Shown here in pieces: positions 1-9,149 of a stretch of DNA of 64,000 nucleotides (position 1 is the stretch's first letter; each line of letters starts with the position of its first letter). The stretch spans positions 1 through 64,000 of the forward strand of contig NZ_BCWQ01000007.1 in the NCBI RefSeq assembly GCF_001592285.1. The letters are read 5' to 3'. The DNA comes from Hydrogenophaga pseudoflava NBRC 102511. GTDB lineage: Bacteria; Pseudomonadota; Gammaproteobacteria; Burkholderiales; Burkholderiaceae_C. Both the position numbers and the translations under genes were made by a program. Under the pieces are notes generated by a model. It ran no database searches and was not told the DNA's origin. It saw only the letters and a list, made by a program, of their open reading frames with translations.

Positions 1-141
1 CCCCCCCCGCGGACGAATCCACCACCCGAGGGATCACCGGGAACGGGTTGTTTCAGGCGCGTAACAGCGTGACATGGCCTTGTGCCGCGACGCCCGCGCA
101 TCGGCGGTCAGCACCGTTTGGGTGCCGATACAAACACACAC

Positions 142-174
142 AAAAAAGCCGGCTCGCGGGGCTGCGGCGCCGGC
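142..174 (-). terminator. intrinsic terminator after queC
   Basis: On the minus strand a GCCGGC...GCCGGC stem is followed directly by six T residues, nine bases past the queC stop codon. This is the usual shape of a rho-independent terminator. The first 182 bases of the window otherwise hold nothing I can support. Confidence 0.6.
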
Positions 175-182
175 CATGGCCA

Positions 183-926
183 TCACACCGCGCGGTACCC
201 CGCCCATCCCCGCGCCCGCAGCTCGCAGGCCGGGCATTGGCCGCAGCCGTAGCCCCAGTCGTGCCGGTGTTCGCGGTCGCCGAGGTAGCAGGTGTGGGTG
301 TGCTCGACGATCAGGTCGACCAGCGCGTTGCCGCCGTCGGCCACGCCCGAATCTTCGCCAAGATCGTGCGCGAGCTGCCAGGTCTGGGCCTTGTCGATCC
401 ACATCAGCGGCGTGTCGATCAGGAAGCGGTGGTCCATGCCCAGGGACAGCGCCACCTGCAGCGCCTTCATGGTGTCGTCGCGGCAGTCGGGGTAGCCGCT
501 GTAGTCGGTCTCGCACACGCCGGTCACGATGACCTGGATGTCGCGCCGGTAAGCCAGCGCCGCGGCCAGGGTGAGGAAGAGCAGGTTGCGGCCGGGCACG
601 AAGGTGTTGGGCAGGCCGCTGGCCCCCATCTTGAAGGCCATGTCGCGGGTGAGCGAGGTCTCGCTGACCTTGCCCAGCACGGCCAGGTCCAGCAGGTGGT
701 CTTCGCCCAGGCGCCCGGCCCAGGCCGGGAACTGTTCACGGATTTTCTGCAGCACCACGGTGCGCGCCTGCAGCTCGACACTGTGGCGCTGACCGTAGTC
801 AAAGCCCAGCGTTTCGACGCGCGGGTAGCGCGCGAGCGCATGGGCCAGGCAGGTGGTGGAGTCCTGTCCGCCGGAGAACAGGACGAGGGCGCTGGTGTGG
901 TGGGCGGTGCGGGTCTGCGCGTTCAT
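183..926 (-). CDS. queC: 7-cyano-7-deazaguanine synthase
   Basis: QueC converts 7-carboxy-7-deazaguanine and ammonia to preQ0 with ATP, in the cytoplasmic queuosine tRNA-modification pathway. The 247-residue protein has the PP-loop nucleotide-binding motif SGGQDS at residues 18-23. Near the C-terminus it has the zinc-binding cysteine cluster CGQCPAC after a GYG segment. Length is typical of the family. Translation starts MNAQTRT. It lies downstream of the HDOD gene on the same strand with a 24-base gap and ends at an intrinsic terminator. No other queuosine gene is visible nearby, so its place at the edge of the flagellar cluster appears incidental. Confidence 0.96.
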   Translation of the reverse strand: MNAQTRTAHHTSALVLFSGGQDSTTCLAHALARYPRVETLGFDYGQRHSVELQARTVVLQKIREQFPAWAGRLGEDHLLDLAVLGKVSETSLTRDMAFKMGASGLPNTFVPGRNLLFLTLAAALAYRRDIQVIVTGVCETDYSGYPDCRDDTMKALQVALSLGMDHRFLIDTPLMWIDKAQTWQLAHDLGEDSGVADGGNALVDLIVEHTHTCYLGDREHRHDWGYGCGQCPACELRARGWAGYRAV

Positions 927-950
927 CCGCGCATGGTAGCGGTCACGGGT

Positions 951-2207
951 TCAGACGCCCCTCAGGGGTGCCATGGGTTCGGGCGCCAGCCCGTGGTCCC
1001 GGCTGGTGGCCAGCATGCGCAGCAGCCCGCGGTTGGCGTGTTCGAGCGAGACCTCGTGGTGCTCGCAGATGCCCGGCAGCCGGTCGATGCGGTCGGCGTC
1101 GCCCTGCGCACGCGCGATGTCCAGCAGCGGGTAGTACGGCCCGGTGCGGCTGAGCAGGGCGTCGGACACGCGCGGCGACAGCGGCAGATGCCCGATCAGC
1201 TGGGCCAGCGGCTCGCGCAGCAGCCGGTCGAGCTGGCCGAAGATGGCGGTGGTGTAGACCTCGGCGCGCAGCGCCTCGTCGGACCCGGGGTCGAGCAGGT
1301 GCTGGGCCAGCCGCGCCTGCATCACGTGGCCGTAGCGCACCGGGTGCAGGGCCATGTCTTCGTCGGCACCGGCCTGCTGCTCGATCAGCCAGCGGTCCAG
1401 CGCCGAGAAGCCCAGCATCATGATGGCGTGGCGCAGCGCGCCGATCTCGTGCCGGCCACCGTACAGCGCCGAGTTGACGCGCAGCAGCAGGCGGTAGGCC
1501 AGCACCGGGTCCTGGCGGATGTAGCGCTCCACCCGTTCGATGGAGGCGTCCTTTTCGAGCGCCTGGCGGATCAGGGCGATGGCCACCGGGTCGCAGCCGG
1601 GGGCGCGGTGGCGGGTGGTGTGCAGCACGTCGTCGTCGGGCCAGCCCAGCACGCCCCAGGCGCCCGCCTCGTCGAGGCAGTGTTCCGCCAGCGCGCGGTT
1701 GCAGACGTTGCGGTAGATCTGTCCTGGCCGGATCGGGCTGGGCCGGGGGGGCACGGGCACGGCCTCGGTGGGCCGGCTCTGCAGGGCCTCCAGGGCGTCG
1801 GTCGCGTCCAGGTGCAGCAGGCTGCGCACGTCCAGCGGCACACCGTATTCGTGGCGCACCTCGGCGAAGTCCGCGCGCCGGATGAGCTGGTGGCCATGGT
1901 GCACGGCCTGCGACAGCAGGGCCAGGCTTTCCGGACGGCCGAACAGCGCCGCCGGCACTTCGAGGCAGGTGTTGGGCACCGGCGCGCAGCGCAGGGCCTG
2001 GTGCATCAGCGAGGGCGATTCCAGCGCTAGGATGAGCATGGGCGCTGCCACCGGCCAGTCGTCGCCCAGCACCTGCATCAGATGGGCGGCGTCGACCGAG
2101 GCCGGGTCGGTCGGCAGCACCGTCAGGCGCACCGCCGCAAGCAGCCGGTGCCGGTTCCAGACCGGCTGGTAGGCCATCGCGACGCTGTCAAGGACGGTGT
2201 GGCTCAT
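951..2207 (-). CDS. HDOD-domain (EAL-HDOD type) signalling protein
   Basis: This 418-residue protein starts MSHTVLDS at the ATG at 2207; upstream in-frame codons run into flgL and are not credible. The N-terminal part (about residues 1-190) has the layout of the degenerate EAL-like half found in EAL/HDOD proteins (opening AYQPVWNRHRLL). The C-terminal part (about 200-400) is an HDOD domain, recognisable by PVLAYRLLLRVNSA and the following LRHAIMMLG helix. HDOD proteins are regulatory scaffolds in signalling, motility and stress, without a proven catalytic role. It begins 19 bases after the flgL stop on the same strand, so it is probably co-transcribed with the hook-filament genes. I infer a motility or signalling role. 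Confidence 0.85.
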   Translation of the reverse strand: MSHTVLDSVAMAYQPVWNRHRLLAAVRLTVLPTDPASVDAAHLMQVLGDDWPVAAPMLILALESPSLMHQALRCAPVPNTCLEVPAALFGRPESLALLSQAVHHGHQLIRRADFAEVRHEYGVPLDVRSLLHLDATDALEALQSRPTEAVPVPPRPSPIRPGQIYRNVCNRALAEHCLDEAGAWGVLGWPDDDVLHTTRHRAPGCDPVAIALIRQALEKDASIERVERYIRQDPVLAYRLLLRVNSALYGGRHEIGALRHAIMMLGFSALDRWLIEQQAGADEDMALHPVRYGHVMQARLAQHLLDPGSDEALRAEVYTTAIFGQLDRLLREPLAQLIGHLPLSPRVSDALLSRTGPYYPLLDIARAQGDADRIDRLPGICEHHEVSLEHANRGLLRMLATSRDHGLAPEPMAPLRGV

Positions 2208-2226
2208 GCGGCGGGTCCGGTGTCGG

Positions 2227-3447
2227 CTACAGGTACTGGAACAGCGAGAGCTTCTGGATCGAGGCGTAGGACTGGAGCGCCGCCTGGGCGCCCACTTCCA
2301 TGGTCTTGAACTCCGAATAGGCCTTGACCAGGTCGATGTCGACCAGCCGGGAGTTCTCGATGGTGTGGTCGGCCTCCCGGTCACCCAGCAGGTTGTCCAT
2401 CGATTCGGCGCGGTTGAGCCACTCGCCGGCCTGCGCGCGGGCCATCAGCATGCGCTCGTGTCCGGCGTCGAGTTCGCCCAGGGCGCGGCCAAGGTTGTGG
2501 GTGCGTTGGGCGGCGTCGCCGCTGCTGCCGCTGTCCAGGCGCAGGGTGTCGATGGCGTCCTGCATCACGCGGAACATGTCGGTCGGCGCGTTGGACGGTG
2601 TGATGTCCAGCTGGTCGCCGGCCCGCGGCTCGCCGTTGAGCCGGAAGGACATGCCGTCGAATTCGATCTGCGATCCGCTGCTGTAGGGCAGACCGGTCTG
2701 GCCGGGCACGGGCGTGCCGGTGGTCACGTCGACCACGCTGTACTGCATGGCGCCGGCGGTGCCGCTGAAATCGATGCGGTAGTCGTGGCCGGTGAGCGCC
2801 GAGGGATCGCTCACCTGGCCGGTGTCGGCGCGCAGGCTGCCGGTGTTGCCGGCGGCCAGGTCGATGGAAAAGGTGCCGTTGCCGGCCGGAATGCGCATCC
2901 AGATGGCCTCGCCGTCCATGGCGTTGGGCAACTGGTTGTCGCCGGCGGCCTTCTGGCCGCGCTGGCCGTCGAAGCGCACCTCGTTGCTGCCGCTGCCGAA
3001 CTCCTGCACGAAGGGCGTGGGCGAGCCACCCAGCCCGCCGAAAAGGCTCTGCCCGCTGCTGTTCTGGCGGTTCACCACCGCGAACAGCTGATCGCGCAGT
3101 CCCTCGATTTCCTTGGCCAGCGCCTGGCGTTCGGTGGGGCCGTAGCCGGCGTTGCCGCCGGCAATGACCAGCTCGCGCACGCGCTGAACCAGGTCGCCCG
3201 CTTCGCCCAGCGCGCTCTCGGCCTGCTGGATGCTGGTGCGCGAGGACTCCAGCGCACGCTGGTCGGTCTGCACGCGCGAGAGCCGGGTCTGCACCGCTTC
3301 GGACAGGGCGGCGGCCACCGGGTCGTCGCTGGCGCGCAGGACCTGCTTGCCGCTGGCGATGCGCTCCTGCTGTGCGGCCATCTCCGCCTGGCGCTTGGTG
3401 AGCTGGGCGATGGTGGTGTCGTAGGTGTGGGCGGTGGCGACTCTCAT
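2227..3447 (-). CDS. flgL: flagellar hook-filament junction protein FlgL (HAP3)
   Basis: FlgL forms the second junction ring between hook and filament outside the cell. The 406-residue protein has the flagellin-like N-terminal helices (MRVATAHTYDTTIAQL, then QERIASGKQVLRASDDPVAA) and the C-terminal helices (LVKAYSEFKTMEVGAQAALQ) that form the D0/D1 core. The middle is the variable domain. It follows flgK by 17 bases as the last structural gene of the flgB-L operon. No separate promoter can be seen in that gap, although in enterics flgKL often have an extra sigma-28 promoter. Confidence 0.96.
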   Translation of the reverse strand: MRVATAHTYDTTIAQLTKRQAEMAAQQERIASGKQVLRASDDPVAAALSEAVQTRLSRVQTDQRALESSRTSIQQAESALGEAGDLVQRVRELVIAGGNAGYGPTERQALAKEIEGLRDQLFAVVNRQNSSGQSLFGGLGGSPTPFVQEFGSGSNEVRFDGQRGQKAAGDNQLPNAMDGEAIWMRIPAGNGTFSIDLAAGNTGSLRADTGQVSDPSALTGHDYRIDFSGTAGAMQYSVVDVTTGTPVPGQTGLPYSSGSQIEFDGMSFRLNGEPRAGDQLDITPSNAPTDMFRVMQDAIDTLRLDSGSSGDAAQRTHNLGRALGELDAGHERMLMARAQAGEWLNRAESMDNLLGDREADHTIENSRLVDIDLVKAYSEFKTMEVGAQAALQSYASIQKLSLFQYL

Positions 3448-3464
3448 GTCGGGGCTCCGGTGGA

Positions 3465-5375
3465 TCAGCGCATGGTCTGCAGCAGCGTGTCGAACGTGCC
3501 CTGGGCAATCTGCATGAACTTGGCGGCGGCCTGGTAGGCCTGCTGGTACTGCAGCAGGCGCGCGGCCTCCTCGTCCAGGTTGACGCCCGAGATCGCGGCG
3601 CGCGCGGCTTCGTTGCTGGCGGCCACCTGGCCGGAGTAGCTGGCGGCGAACTGCGCACCCTGCACCCGCGTGCCGATGTCGGAGAGCACCGCGCTGTAGC
3701 CGTTGGAGAGCGAGACGCCGTCGAAGGTGGCGAGGTCGCGCAGCGCGAGCATGCCGCCGGCGTTGCCGCCGTTCTGCCCGTAGTTGGTGGTGGGCGCGGC
3801 GGTGATGGCGAAGCTGTCGCCGGCGGACGGGTTGCCGCGCAGCGTGAGGCTCCAGCCGTTGAACTGCAGCGGCTGCCCGGGCGTGTAGTTGTAGCTCGGC
3901 GGCGGGCCCGCGTTGTCCGGCGGCGGGTTGCCCGGGCCCAGGCCGGTGGCGGTGAAGCTGCCGTCGGCCAGGAAGGTCAGGGTCACCGGGTCGGTGAGGT
4001 TGGCCGAGGGCTCCACGGGATACAGGCTGACGATGCCCATGCCGCTGGTGTTGCCGCTGCCGGGCGTGACCATCACCGGGCTGGCCGCGGCCAGGCGGTC
4101 GGCCGCGCTGACGGCCATCTGCATGTTGCGGGCGACCGCCGCAAACGGCCGCACGAGGAAGCCATCGTCCGTGGCGGCGGCGCCGCTGTCGATCTGGAAG
4201 CTCAGGCCGTCGAGCTCGGCGGGCAGGCCGGCGAAGGAACTGATCTGGCCGTCGGAGAGACGCACGATGTCGACGCCGGTGGCCGTGAAGTTGACCTGGT
4301 AGTCCGAGGGCTTGAGGGCCGTGGGGTCGCTGACCTCGGCGTGCATCACCGCATTGCCCGTGTTGGTGGGCACGGGCAGGCCGGCCACATCGGCCGGGGG
4401 CACGAAGAAGGGCTCACCGGTGCCGCCTTGCAGGTTCACGCCGAGCGCGTGCTGGGTGTTCACCGTCGTGGCCAGCGCCAGCGCCATGCGCCCGATCTGG
4501 TTGGTGACGTCCTTCAGGTCTTCGTCGATGAACTGCACGACGCCGCCCAGCTTGCCGCCCAGGGCGCTGCCGTCGAGCTCCATCGTGGAGCTGCCCTGCT
4601 GGAACTGGATGCGCTGCTGCGAGCCGTCGGTGCTGTCGGGCACCACGGCCAGGCGGGCGGCGCCGCTGCCCAGCACCAGCGGCTGGCTGCCGGCGACGAA
4701 CACGTGGACCCGGCCGTCGTCGGCGTTCACCGTGCTCACCTGCACCAGCTTGCTGAGCTCGCCGATGAGCTGGTCGCGCTGGTCCAGCAGGTCGTTGGGT
4801 TCGCCGGCGTTGCCCTGGTTCTCCAGGATCTTCTGGTTGATCTTGGCGATGTCCTCGGCCAGCCGGTTGATGTTGTTCACCGTGTCGCCCACCTGCTGGC
4901 GTGCGCTGGTGGTGAGGATGTCCAGCTGGCCGGCGGTGTCGCGCAGGCGCGAAGCGATCTCCTCGCCACGCCCGATCACCACCGAGCGCGCGGCCATGTT
5001 GGTGGGCGCCGAGGCCACGTCGGACCAGGCGTTGAGCAGGTCGTTCATCGCCGCGCCCAGGCCGCTCTCACCGGTCGGGAAGATGTTTTCCAGCTGCGAC
5101 AGCCGCGCCATGCGTTCGCTGTCGGCAGAGGCCACCGAGCTGGAGAGCTGGGCCTCGCGCGTGAGGTAGGCGTCGTGCATGCGGGCCACGGTCCCCAGCT
5201 CGACCCCTCGGCCGAGGTAGAAGCCGCCCATCGACTGGTAGCCTGCGCTGCGCATCTCCACCGTCTGGCGCGAATAGCCGGCGGTGTTGACGTTGGCGAT
5301 GTTGTGCCCGATGACCTGCAGGGCCGACAGGTTGGCATTGAGGGCCAGGCTGCCGATGTTGAGTGCGGATGACAT
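3465..5375 (-). CDS. flgK: flagellar hook-associated protein FlgK (HAP1)
   Basis: FlgK is the first hook-filament junction protein, exported through the flagellar type III apparatus. The 636-residue protein begins with the rod/hook signature ALQVIGHNIANVNTAGYSRQ near residue 20. It ends with the matching amphipathic helix LDEEAARLLQYQQAYQAAAK. The large centre is the exposed variable domain. Length is at the upper end of the usual range. It sits between flgJ (16-base gap) and flgL (17-base gap), the standard order. Confidence 0.97.
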   Translation of the reverse strand: MSSALNIGSLALNANLSALQVIGHNIANVNTAGYSRQTVEMRSAGYQSMGGFYLGRGVELGTVARMHDAYLTREAQLSSSVASADSERMARLSQLENIFPTGESGLGAAMNDLLNAWSDVASAPTNMAARSVVIGRGEEIASRLRDTAGQLDILTTSARQQVGDTVNNINRLAEDIAKINQKILENQGNAGEPNDLLDQRDQLIGELSKLVQVSTVNADDGRVHVFVAGSQPLVLGSGAARLAVVPDSTDGSQQRIQFQQGSSTMELDGSALGGKLGGVVQFIDEDLKDVTNQIGRMALALATTVNTQHALGVNLQGGTGEPFFVPPADVAGLPVPTNTGNAVMHAEVSDPTALKPSDYQVNFTATGVDIVRLSDGQISSFAGLPAELDGLSFQIDSGAAATDDGFLVRPFAAVARNMQMAVSAADRLAAASPVMVTPGSGNTSGMGIVSLYPVEPSANLTDPVTLTFLADGSFTATGLGPGNPPPDNAGPPPSYNYTPGQPLQFNGWSLTLRGNPSAGDSFAITAAPTTNYGQNGGNAGGMLALRDLATFDGVSLSNGYSAVLSDIGTRVQGAQFAASYSGQVAASNEAARAAISGVNLDEEAARLLQYQQAYQAAAKFMQIAQGTFDTLLQTMR

Positions 5376-5391
5376 GGTGGTGTTCCTGCGC

Positions 5392-6423
5392 TCAGTTCAG
5401 GGCCGAGACCTGCGCGCGTTGCAGGCTGAGCGTCATGTTGATCGCCCGGCTGAGCTTGGCCGCGTATTGCGGATCGGTGGCGTAGCCGGCGCGCTGCAGG
5501 CTGCTGGCGAAGCCGTGCACCGAACCGATCTGGTCCATGGCCTTGTCGTAGCGCGGGCTGCGCGTGATCAGGCGTGCGTAGTCGCGGAAGGAGTCGGCGT
5601 AGGAGTCGTAGGCGCGGAAGCGCGCGGTGGTCTTGCGCGGCACGCCGTCGACGTATTCGGTGGTCGTCACCTCGGCCACCTTGCCCTTCCACGAGGACGT
5701 GGCCTTGATGCCGAACAGGTTGTGGGAAGGTGTGCCGTCGCGCATGCGGATCTCGCTCTTGCCCCAGCCGGTCTCGTGGCCGGCCTGGCCGATCATGTAG
5801 CCGGCCGGAATGCCCGATTCGCGCGCCACGGTGGCGGCGGCCTGGTGGTGCTGCTGCACGAAGGCGGCGTGGCGCTGGCTGGGCGAGAGGGCGCGCCGTG
5901 CGGCGGCCGAGGTCTGGTCGGTGGCGGCGGCGGCCTGGGCGCCGGTCGCGGGGGCGGCCGGTGCGTACTTGAGCAGGTTGCGCAGGTCCGAGCGATTGAG
6001 TGGCTTGAACTCCGGCGCGCTGCCGGCACCGGTCGTGCTGGCCGACGGCGCGCCGGCCGGGGCCTCGCCCGACGCGCCGGTGGTGGCGCCGGCCTTGGCC
6101 TGCGCCGCGTTCATCTGGCGGCTGAGCTGGCGCTCGATGGATTCGCTCAGGCCCCCGGGCAGGCCCGAGAGCTGCACCGCCAGTTGCTGGTCGAGCAGGT
6201 CGGTGCCCAGGTCGCTGCCCTCGCCTTCGAGCAGGCCGGACTTCTGGGTCGCGTCGCGCATGCTCTTGATGAGCTCGCGCATGAACAGGGACTCGAACTG
6301 TTTCGCCGCTTCCTTGAGCGCGCCCTTGCCACCGTCGCCCTCGCGCGCCGCACCATATTTCAGTGCGTTGAGCGCGCCCGGGTCGGCGGCCAGGCCTTGG
6401 GTGGTGGGCTGCAGCGAGGCCAT
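5392..6423 (-). CDS. flgJ: flagellar rod-assembly protein / peptidoglycan hydrolase FlgJ
   Basis: FlgJ is a periplasmic two-domain protein. Residues 1-110 are the rod-cap domain that helps rod assembly. A Pro/Ala/Thr-rich linker (about 110-170) follows, then a glucosaminidase-type peptidoglycan hydrolase domain (about 175-343) that opens the wall for the rod. The catalytic glutamate is E217 in GHETGWGKSEI. At 343 residues it is the full dual-domain form of beta- and gammaproteobacteria, not the short rod-cap-only form. It lies 4 bases after flgI in the operon. Confidence 0.96.
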   Translation of the reverse strand: MASLQPTTQGLAADPGALNALKYGAAREGDGGKGALKEAAKQFESLFMRELIKSMRDATQKSGLLEGEGSDLGTDLLDQQLAVQLSGLPGGLSESIERQLSRQMNAAQAKAGATTGASGEAPAGAPSASTTGAGSAPEFKPLNRSDLRNLLKYAPAAPATGAQAAAATDQTSAAARRALSPSQRHAAFVQQHHQAAATVARESGIPAGYMIGQAGHETGWGKSEIRMRDGTPSHNLFGIKATSSWKGKVAEVTTTEYVDGVPRKTTARFRAYDSYADSFRDYARLITRSPRYDKAMDQIGSVHGFASSLQRAGYATDPQYAAKLSRAINMTLSLQRAQVSALN

Positions 6424-6427
6424 GGCG

Positions 6428-7582
6428 TCAGATCACTTCGAGTTCGGCGTTCATGGCGCCGGCGGCCTTGATCGCCTGCAGGATCGCGAGCAGGTCCTGC
6501 GGCGTGGCGCCCAGGCCGTTGAGCATGCGCACCAGGTCGGCCAGCTGCGGCGCGGCGTCCATCTTGATGAGTGCGCCGCTGTCTTGGGTAATGCGGATGT
6601 CGGTCTTCTCGGCCACCACGGTCTGTCCCGGCGACAGCGGGTTGGGCTGGCTCACCACCGGCGTCGCGCTGATGCTGACCGAGAGGTTGCCGTGCGCCAC
6701 CGCAACGGGGCCGAGCGTGACGGCCTGGTTCATGACGATGGAGCCGGTGCGGGTGTTGATGATCACCTTGGCCACCGGCACCGTGGCCTCCAGCGGGATC
6801 TCCTCGATCTCGGCCATGAAGCTCACGCGCGCGTCGGGGTTGGCCGGCGCGCGCAGGCGCACCAGGCGGCCGTCCAGCGCGCTGGCCACGCCGGCGCCCA
6901 TGCGCTCGTTGATCGCCTGCGCCACGCGGCGCGCGGTCTGGAAGTCGGCCGAGTTCAGGCCCAGGTCGATGGTGTCGCCGAAGGCAAACGCCGTGGGCAC
7001 GGCGCGTTCGACCTGCGCGCCCGAGGGAATGCGACCGGCGCTCAGGTGGTTGATCTGCACCTTGCTGCCGCCGCCCGAGGCGCCGGCGCCGCCCACCAGC
7101 AGGTTGCCCTGGGCCAGCGCATAGATCTCGCCGTCCGCGCCCTTGAGCGGCGTGGTGATGAGGGTGCCGCCGCGCAGCGACTTGGCGTTGCCCATGGACG
7201 AGACGGTCACGTCGATCATCTGCCCCGGCTGGGCAAACGGCGGCAGCTGCGCGGTCACCATCACCGCCGCCACGTTCTTCATCTGCACCTTGGCGTCGGC
7301 CGGCAGGGTCAGGCCCAGCTGCTGCAGGTAGTTGTTCATGCCCTGCGAGGTGTAGGGCATCTGGGTGGTCTGGTCGCCCGTGCCGTCCAGGCCCACCACC
7401 AGACCGAAGCCGGTGAGCTGGTTGGTGCGCACGCCCTGCACCGCCGCGATCTCCTTGATGCGCATGGCGTTGGCCGGCAGCGACCAGCCCGTGCCGACCA
7501 GCAGGCCGATGGCCAGCGCGGACCAGGCCAGCAGGCGGCGCAGGCCGGCGTCGAGGGAAAGGGTGCGGTGCTGCGGGTTCAT
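6428..7582 (-). CDS. flgI: flagellar P-ring protein FlgI
   Basis: FlgI forms the P ring around the rod in the peptidoglycan layer. The start MNPQHRTL at 7582 gives 384 residues with a clear Sec signal peptide: hydrophobic core LLAWSALAIGLLVG and cleavage after ANA near residue 39. The mature protein begins MRIKEIAAVQGVRTNQLTG, highly conserved in the family. The frame stays open upstream into flgH but that part is not coding. It lies 20 bases downstream of flgH and 4 bases upstream of flgJ. Confidence 0.97.
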   Translation of the reverse strand: MNPQHRTLSLDAGLRRLLAWSALAIGLLVGTGWSLPANAMRIKEIAAVQGVRTNQLTGFGLVVGLDGTGDQTTQMPYTSQGMNNYLQQLGLTLPADAKVQMKNVAAVMVTAQLPPFAQPGQMIDVTVSSMGNAKSLRGGTLITTPLKGADGEIYALAQGNLLVGGAGASGGGSKVQINHLSAGRIPSGAQVERAVPTAFAFGDTIDLGLNSADFQTARRVAQAINERMGAGVASALDGRLVRLRAPANPDARVSFMAEIEEIPLEATVPVAKVIINTRTGSIVMNQAVTLGPVAVAHGNLSVSISATPVVSQPNPLSPGQTVVAEKTDIRITQDSGALIKMDAAPQLADLVRMLNGLGATPQDLLAILQAIKAAGAMNAELEVI

Positions 7583-7602
7583 GAGGGCAATGCTAGGCAG
7601 GC

Positions 7603-8346
7603 TCAGAACGGGAAAACATTCAAAAAGAACCGTCCCAACCAGCCTATTGAGAGCGCTTCGTCCACGGCGCCTCGTCCTCGCGACTCGATGCGCGCGTTGG
7701 CGACCTGGGTCGAGGCGATGGTGTTGCCCGGGCGGATGTGGCGCGGATCGATGGTGCCGGAGAACTTGAGCACGTCGACGTTGCTGTTGATGCCGATCTG
7801 CTTCTCGCCGGCCACCAGCAGGTGGCCGTTGGGCAGCACCTCCTGCACGGTGACGGTGATGACGCCCGAGAAGTCGTTCTTGTTGGCGTTGTCGCCCTGG
7901 CCGGCGAACTCGTTGCCCGACTCGCCGCCGAGGTTGAAGTTGCGGTCGCGCGTGAGTTCCTTGGCGACGATGCCGGGGATGGCGGAGATCGAGCCCGAGG
8001 CGCTGCCGGTGCGGTTGATGTTGGCCGAGGACGACTGGCTGGCGTTGACCTTTTCGGTGATCTGGATGGTCAGCGTGTCGCCGGGCATCCGCGCGCGCGG
8101 GTCCTCGAACGCGGGCCGGTAGCGCGCCGCCGAGAACAGGCTGCCGCCGGTCTGAGCCGGCGCAGTGGTCTGCACATAGTTGATGGGCCGCACCGGCACC
8201 ACGTCGACCGGCTTGGTCATGCAGCCAGACAAGACAGAGGACAACAGGAGTGCCATCCAGCACACACCGTGGAACCGGCTTTGCCGGGCCACTGGTGGGG
8301 TCCCCCTGGAGGGGGAAGACGCGAAGCGGCGCAGGGGGGTTTTCAT
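7603..8346 (-). CDS. flgH: flagellar L-ring lipoprotein FlgH
   Basis: FlgH forms the outer-membrane L ring. The lipobox LSGC lies about 45 residues in, after a hydrophobic stretch, and the C-terminal part carries the conserved WLGRFFLNVFPF ending. The N-terminal region before the signal core (TPLRRFASSPSRGTP) is translated from a short palindromic repeat, also found inside cheR and cheD in this window. This gives an unusually long, positively charged signal-peptide n-region. Start choice is uncertain: the ATG at 8346 (247 residues), a GTG at 8358 overlapping the flgG stop, or an ATG at 8256 just before the hydrophobic core. None has a good Shine-Dalgarno sequence. Confidence 0.93.
   Translation of the reverse strand: MKTPLRRFASSPSRGTPPVARQSRFHGVCWMALLLSSVLSGCMTKPVDVVPVRPINYVQTTAPAQTGGSLFSAARYRPAFEDPRARMPGDTLTIQITEKVNASQSSSANINRTGSASGSISAIPGIVAKELTRDRNFNLGGESGNEFAGQGDNANKNDFSGVITVTVQEVLPNGHLLVAGEKQIGINSNVDVLKFSGTIDPRHIRPGNTIASTQVANARIESRGRGAVDEALSIGWLGRFFLNVFPF
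8265..8340 (-). repeat. short palindromic repeat (REP-like) within the 5' end of flgH
   Basis: Read on the minus strand the element runs from CCCCCCTGCGCCGCTTCGCG through CTTCCCCCTCCAGGGGGAC to GCCCGGCAAAGCCGG. It has two short hairpins (CCCCCTCCAGGGGG and CCGGCAAAGCCGG). Degenerate copies lie at 49879-49949 and 50807-50865. It is translated in frame as part of FlgH. Confidence 0.75.
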
Positions 8347-8354
8347 GATCTTGC

Positions 8355-9137
8355 TCACAGCTGGCCCAGGCGCTGCAGCATCTGGTCCGATGTCTGGATC
8401 GCCTTGGAATTCATCTCGTAGGCGCGCTGGGTCTGGATCATGGTCACCAGCTCCTGCACCACGTTGACGTTGGAAGTCTCGACATAGCCCTGCATCAGCG
8501 TGCCCATGCCGGCGGTGCCGGGCGCGCCGGTCACCGGGTTGCCCGAGGCCACGGTCTCGGTGTAGAGGTTCTGGCCCCGGGGCTCCAGGCCGGCCGGGTT
8601 GATGAAGGTGGCCAGCTCGATGTTGCCCAGCTGCTGGGGCTGGGCGTTGCCCGGCACCTTGGCGGTGACCACGCCGTCGCTGCCGATGGTCACGCTCTGC
8701 GCTTCGGCCGGCACCGTGATGTCGCCCGCGATCGCCAGGCCGCTGGAGGTCACCAGCCGGCCCTGCGAATCGACCTGCAGGCTGCCGTCGCGGGTGTAGC
8801 CGGTGGTGCCGTCGGGCAGCGCCACCTGCAGGAAGCCCTGGCCGTTGACGGCGACGTCCAGCTGGTTGCCCGACTGCTGCAGGCTGCCCTGGCTGAACTG
8901 GCGCGAGGTGGCCACGGTGCGCACGCCCAGGCCGACCTGCAGGCCGGTGGGCAGGTTGTTCTGCTCGGTGTCGGCCGCGCCGACCTGGCGCAGGTTCTGG
9001 TACATCAGGTCCTCGAACACGGCGCTGGCGCGCTTGAAGCCGTTCGTGGACACGTTGGCCATGTTGTTCGAGATCACGTCCAGCTGCGTCTGCTGGGCCT
9101 GCATGCCGGTCTTGGAAATCCAGAGGGAATTGATCAT
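8355..9137 (-). CDS. flgG: flagellar distal rod protein FlgG
   Basis: FlgG builds the distal rod. The 260-residue protein starts [20 protein letters not shown] with the rod signature [18 protein letters not shown] following. It ends with [27 protein letters not shown], the diagnostic C-terminal helix of FlgG. A length of 260-262 residues is standard. It sits between flgF (12-base gap) and flgH, with which it abuts or overlaps by a few bases depending on the flgH start. Confidence 0.97.
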   Translation of the reverse strand: MINSLWISKTGMQAQQTQLDVISNNMANVSTNGFKRASAVFEDLMYQNLRQVGAADTEQNNLPTGLQVGLGVRTVATSRQFSQGSLQQSGNQLDVAVNGQGFLQVALPDGTTGYTRDGSLQVDSQGRLVTSSGLAIAGDITVPAEAQSVTIGSDGVVTAKVPGNAQPQQLGNIELATFINPAGLEPRGQNLYTETVASGNPVTGAPGTAGMGTLMQGYVETSNVNVVQELVTMIQTQRAYEMNSKAIQTSDQMLQRLGQL

Positions 9138-9149
9138 GGTGTGCTCCTA

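Noticed and set aside
100-131. GCCGATAC near position 124 as a sigma-28 promoter
   Set aside because: No T[CA]AAG-like element at the right distance and no plus-strand gene follows.
48-2030. Long open frame on the plus strand opposite queC and the HDOD gene (660 codons)
   Set aside because: It is the complement of two well-recognised genes. Its translation is compositionally odd (His/Arg/Gly/Val-rich) with no family features. High GC keeps antisense frames open across the whole window.
6428-8263. FlgI reading frame extended to 611 codons
   Set aside because: The extra part lies under flgH in another frame and precedes a clear signal peptide starting at 7582.
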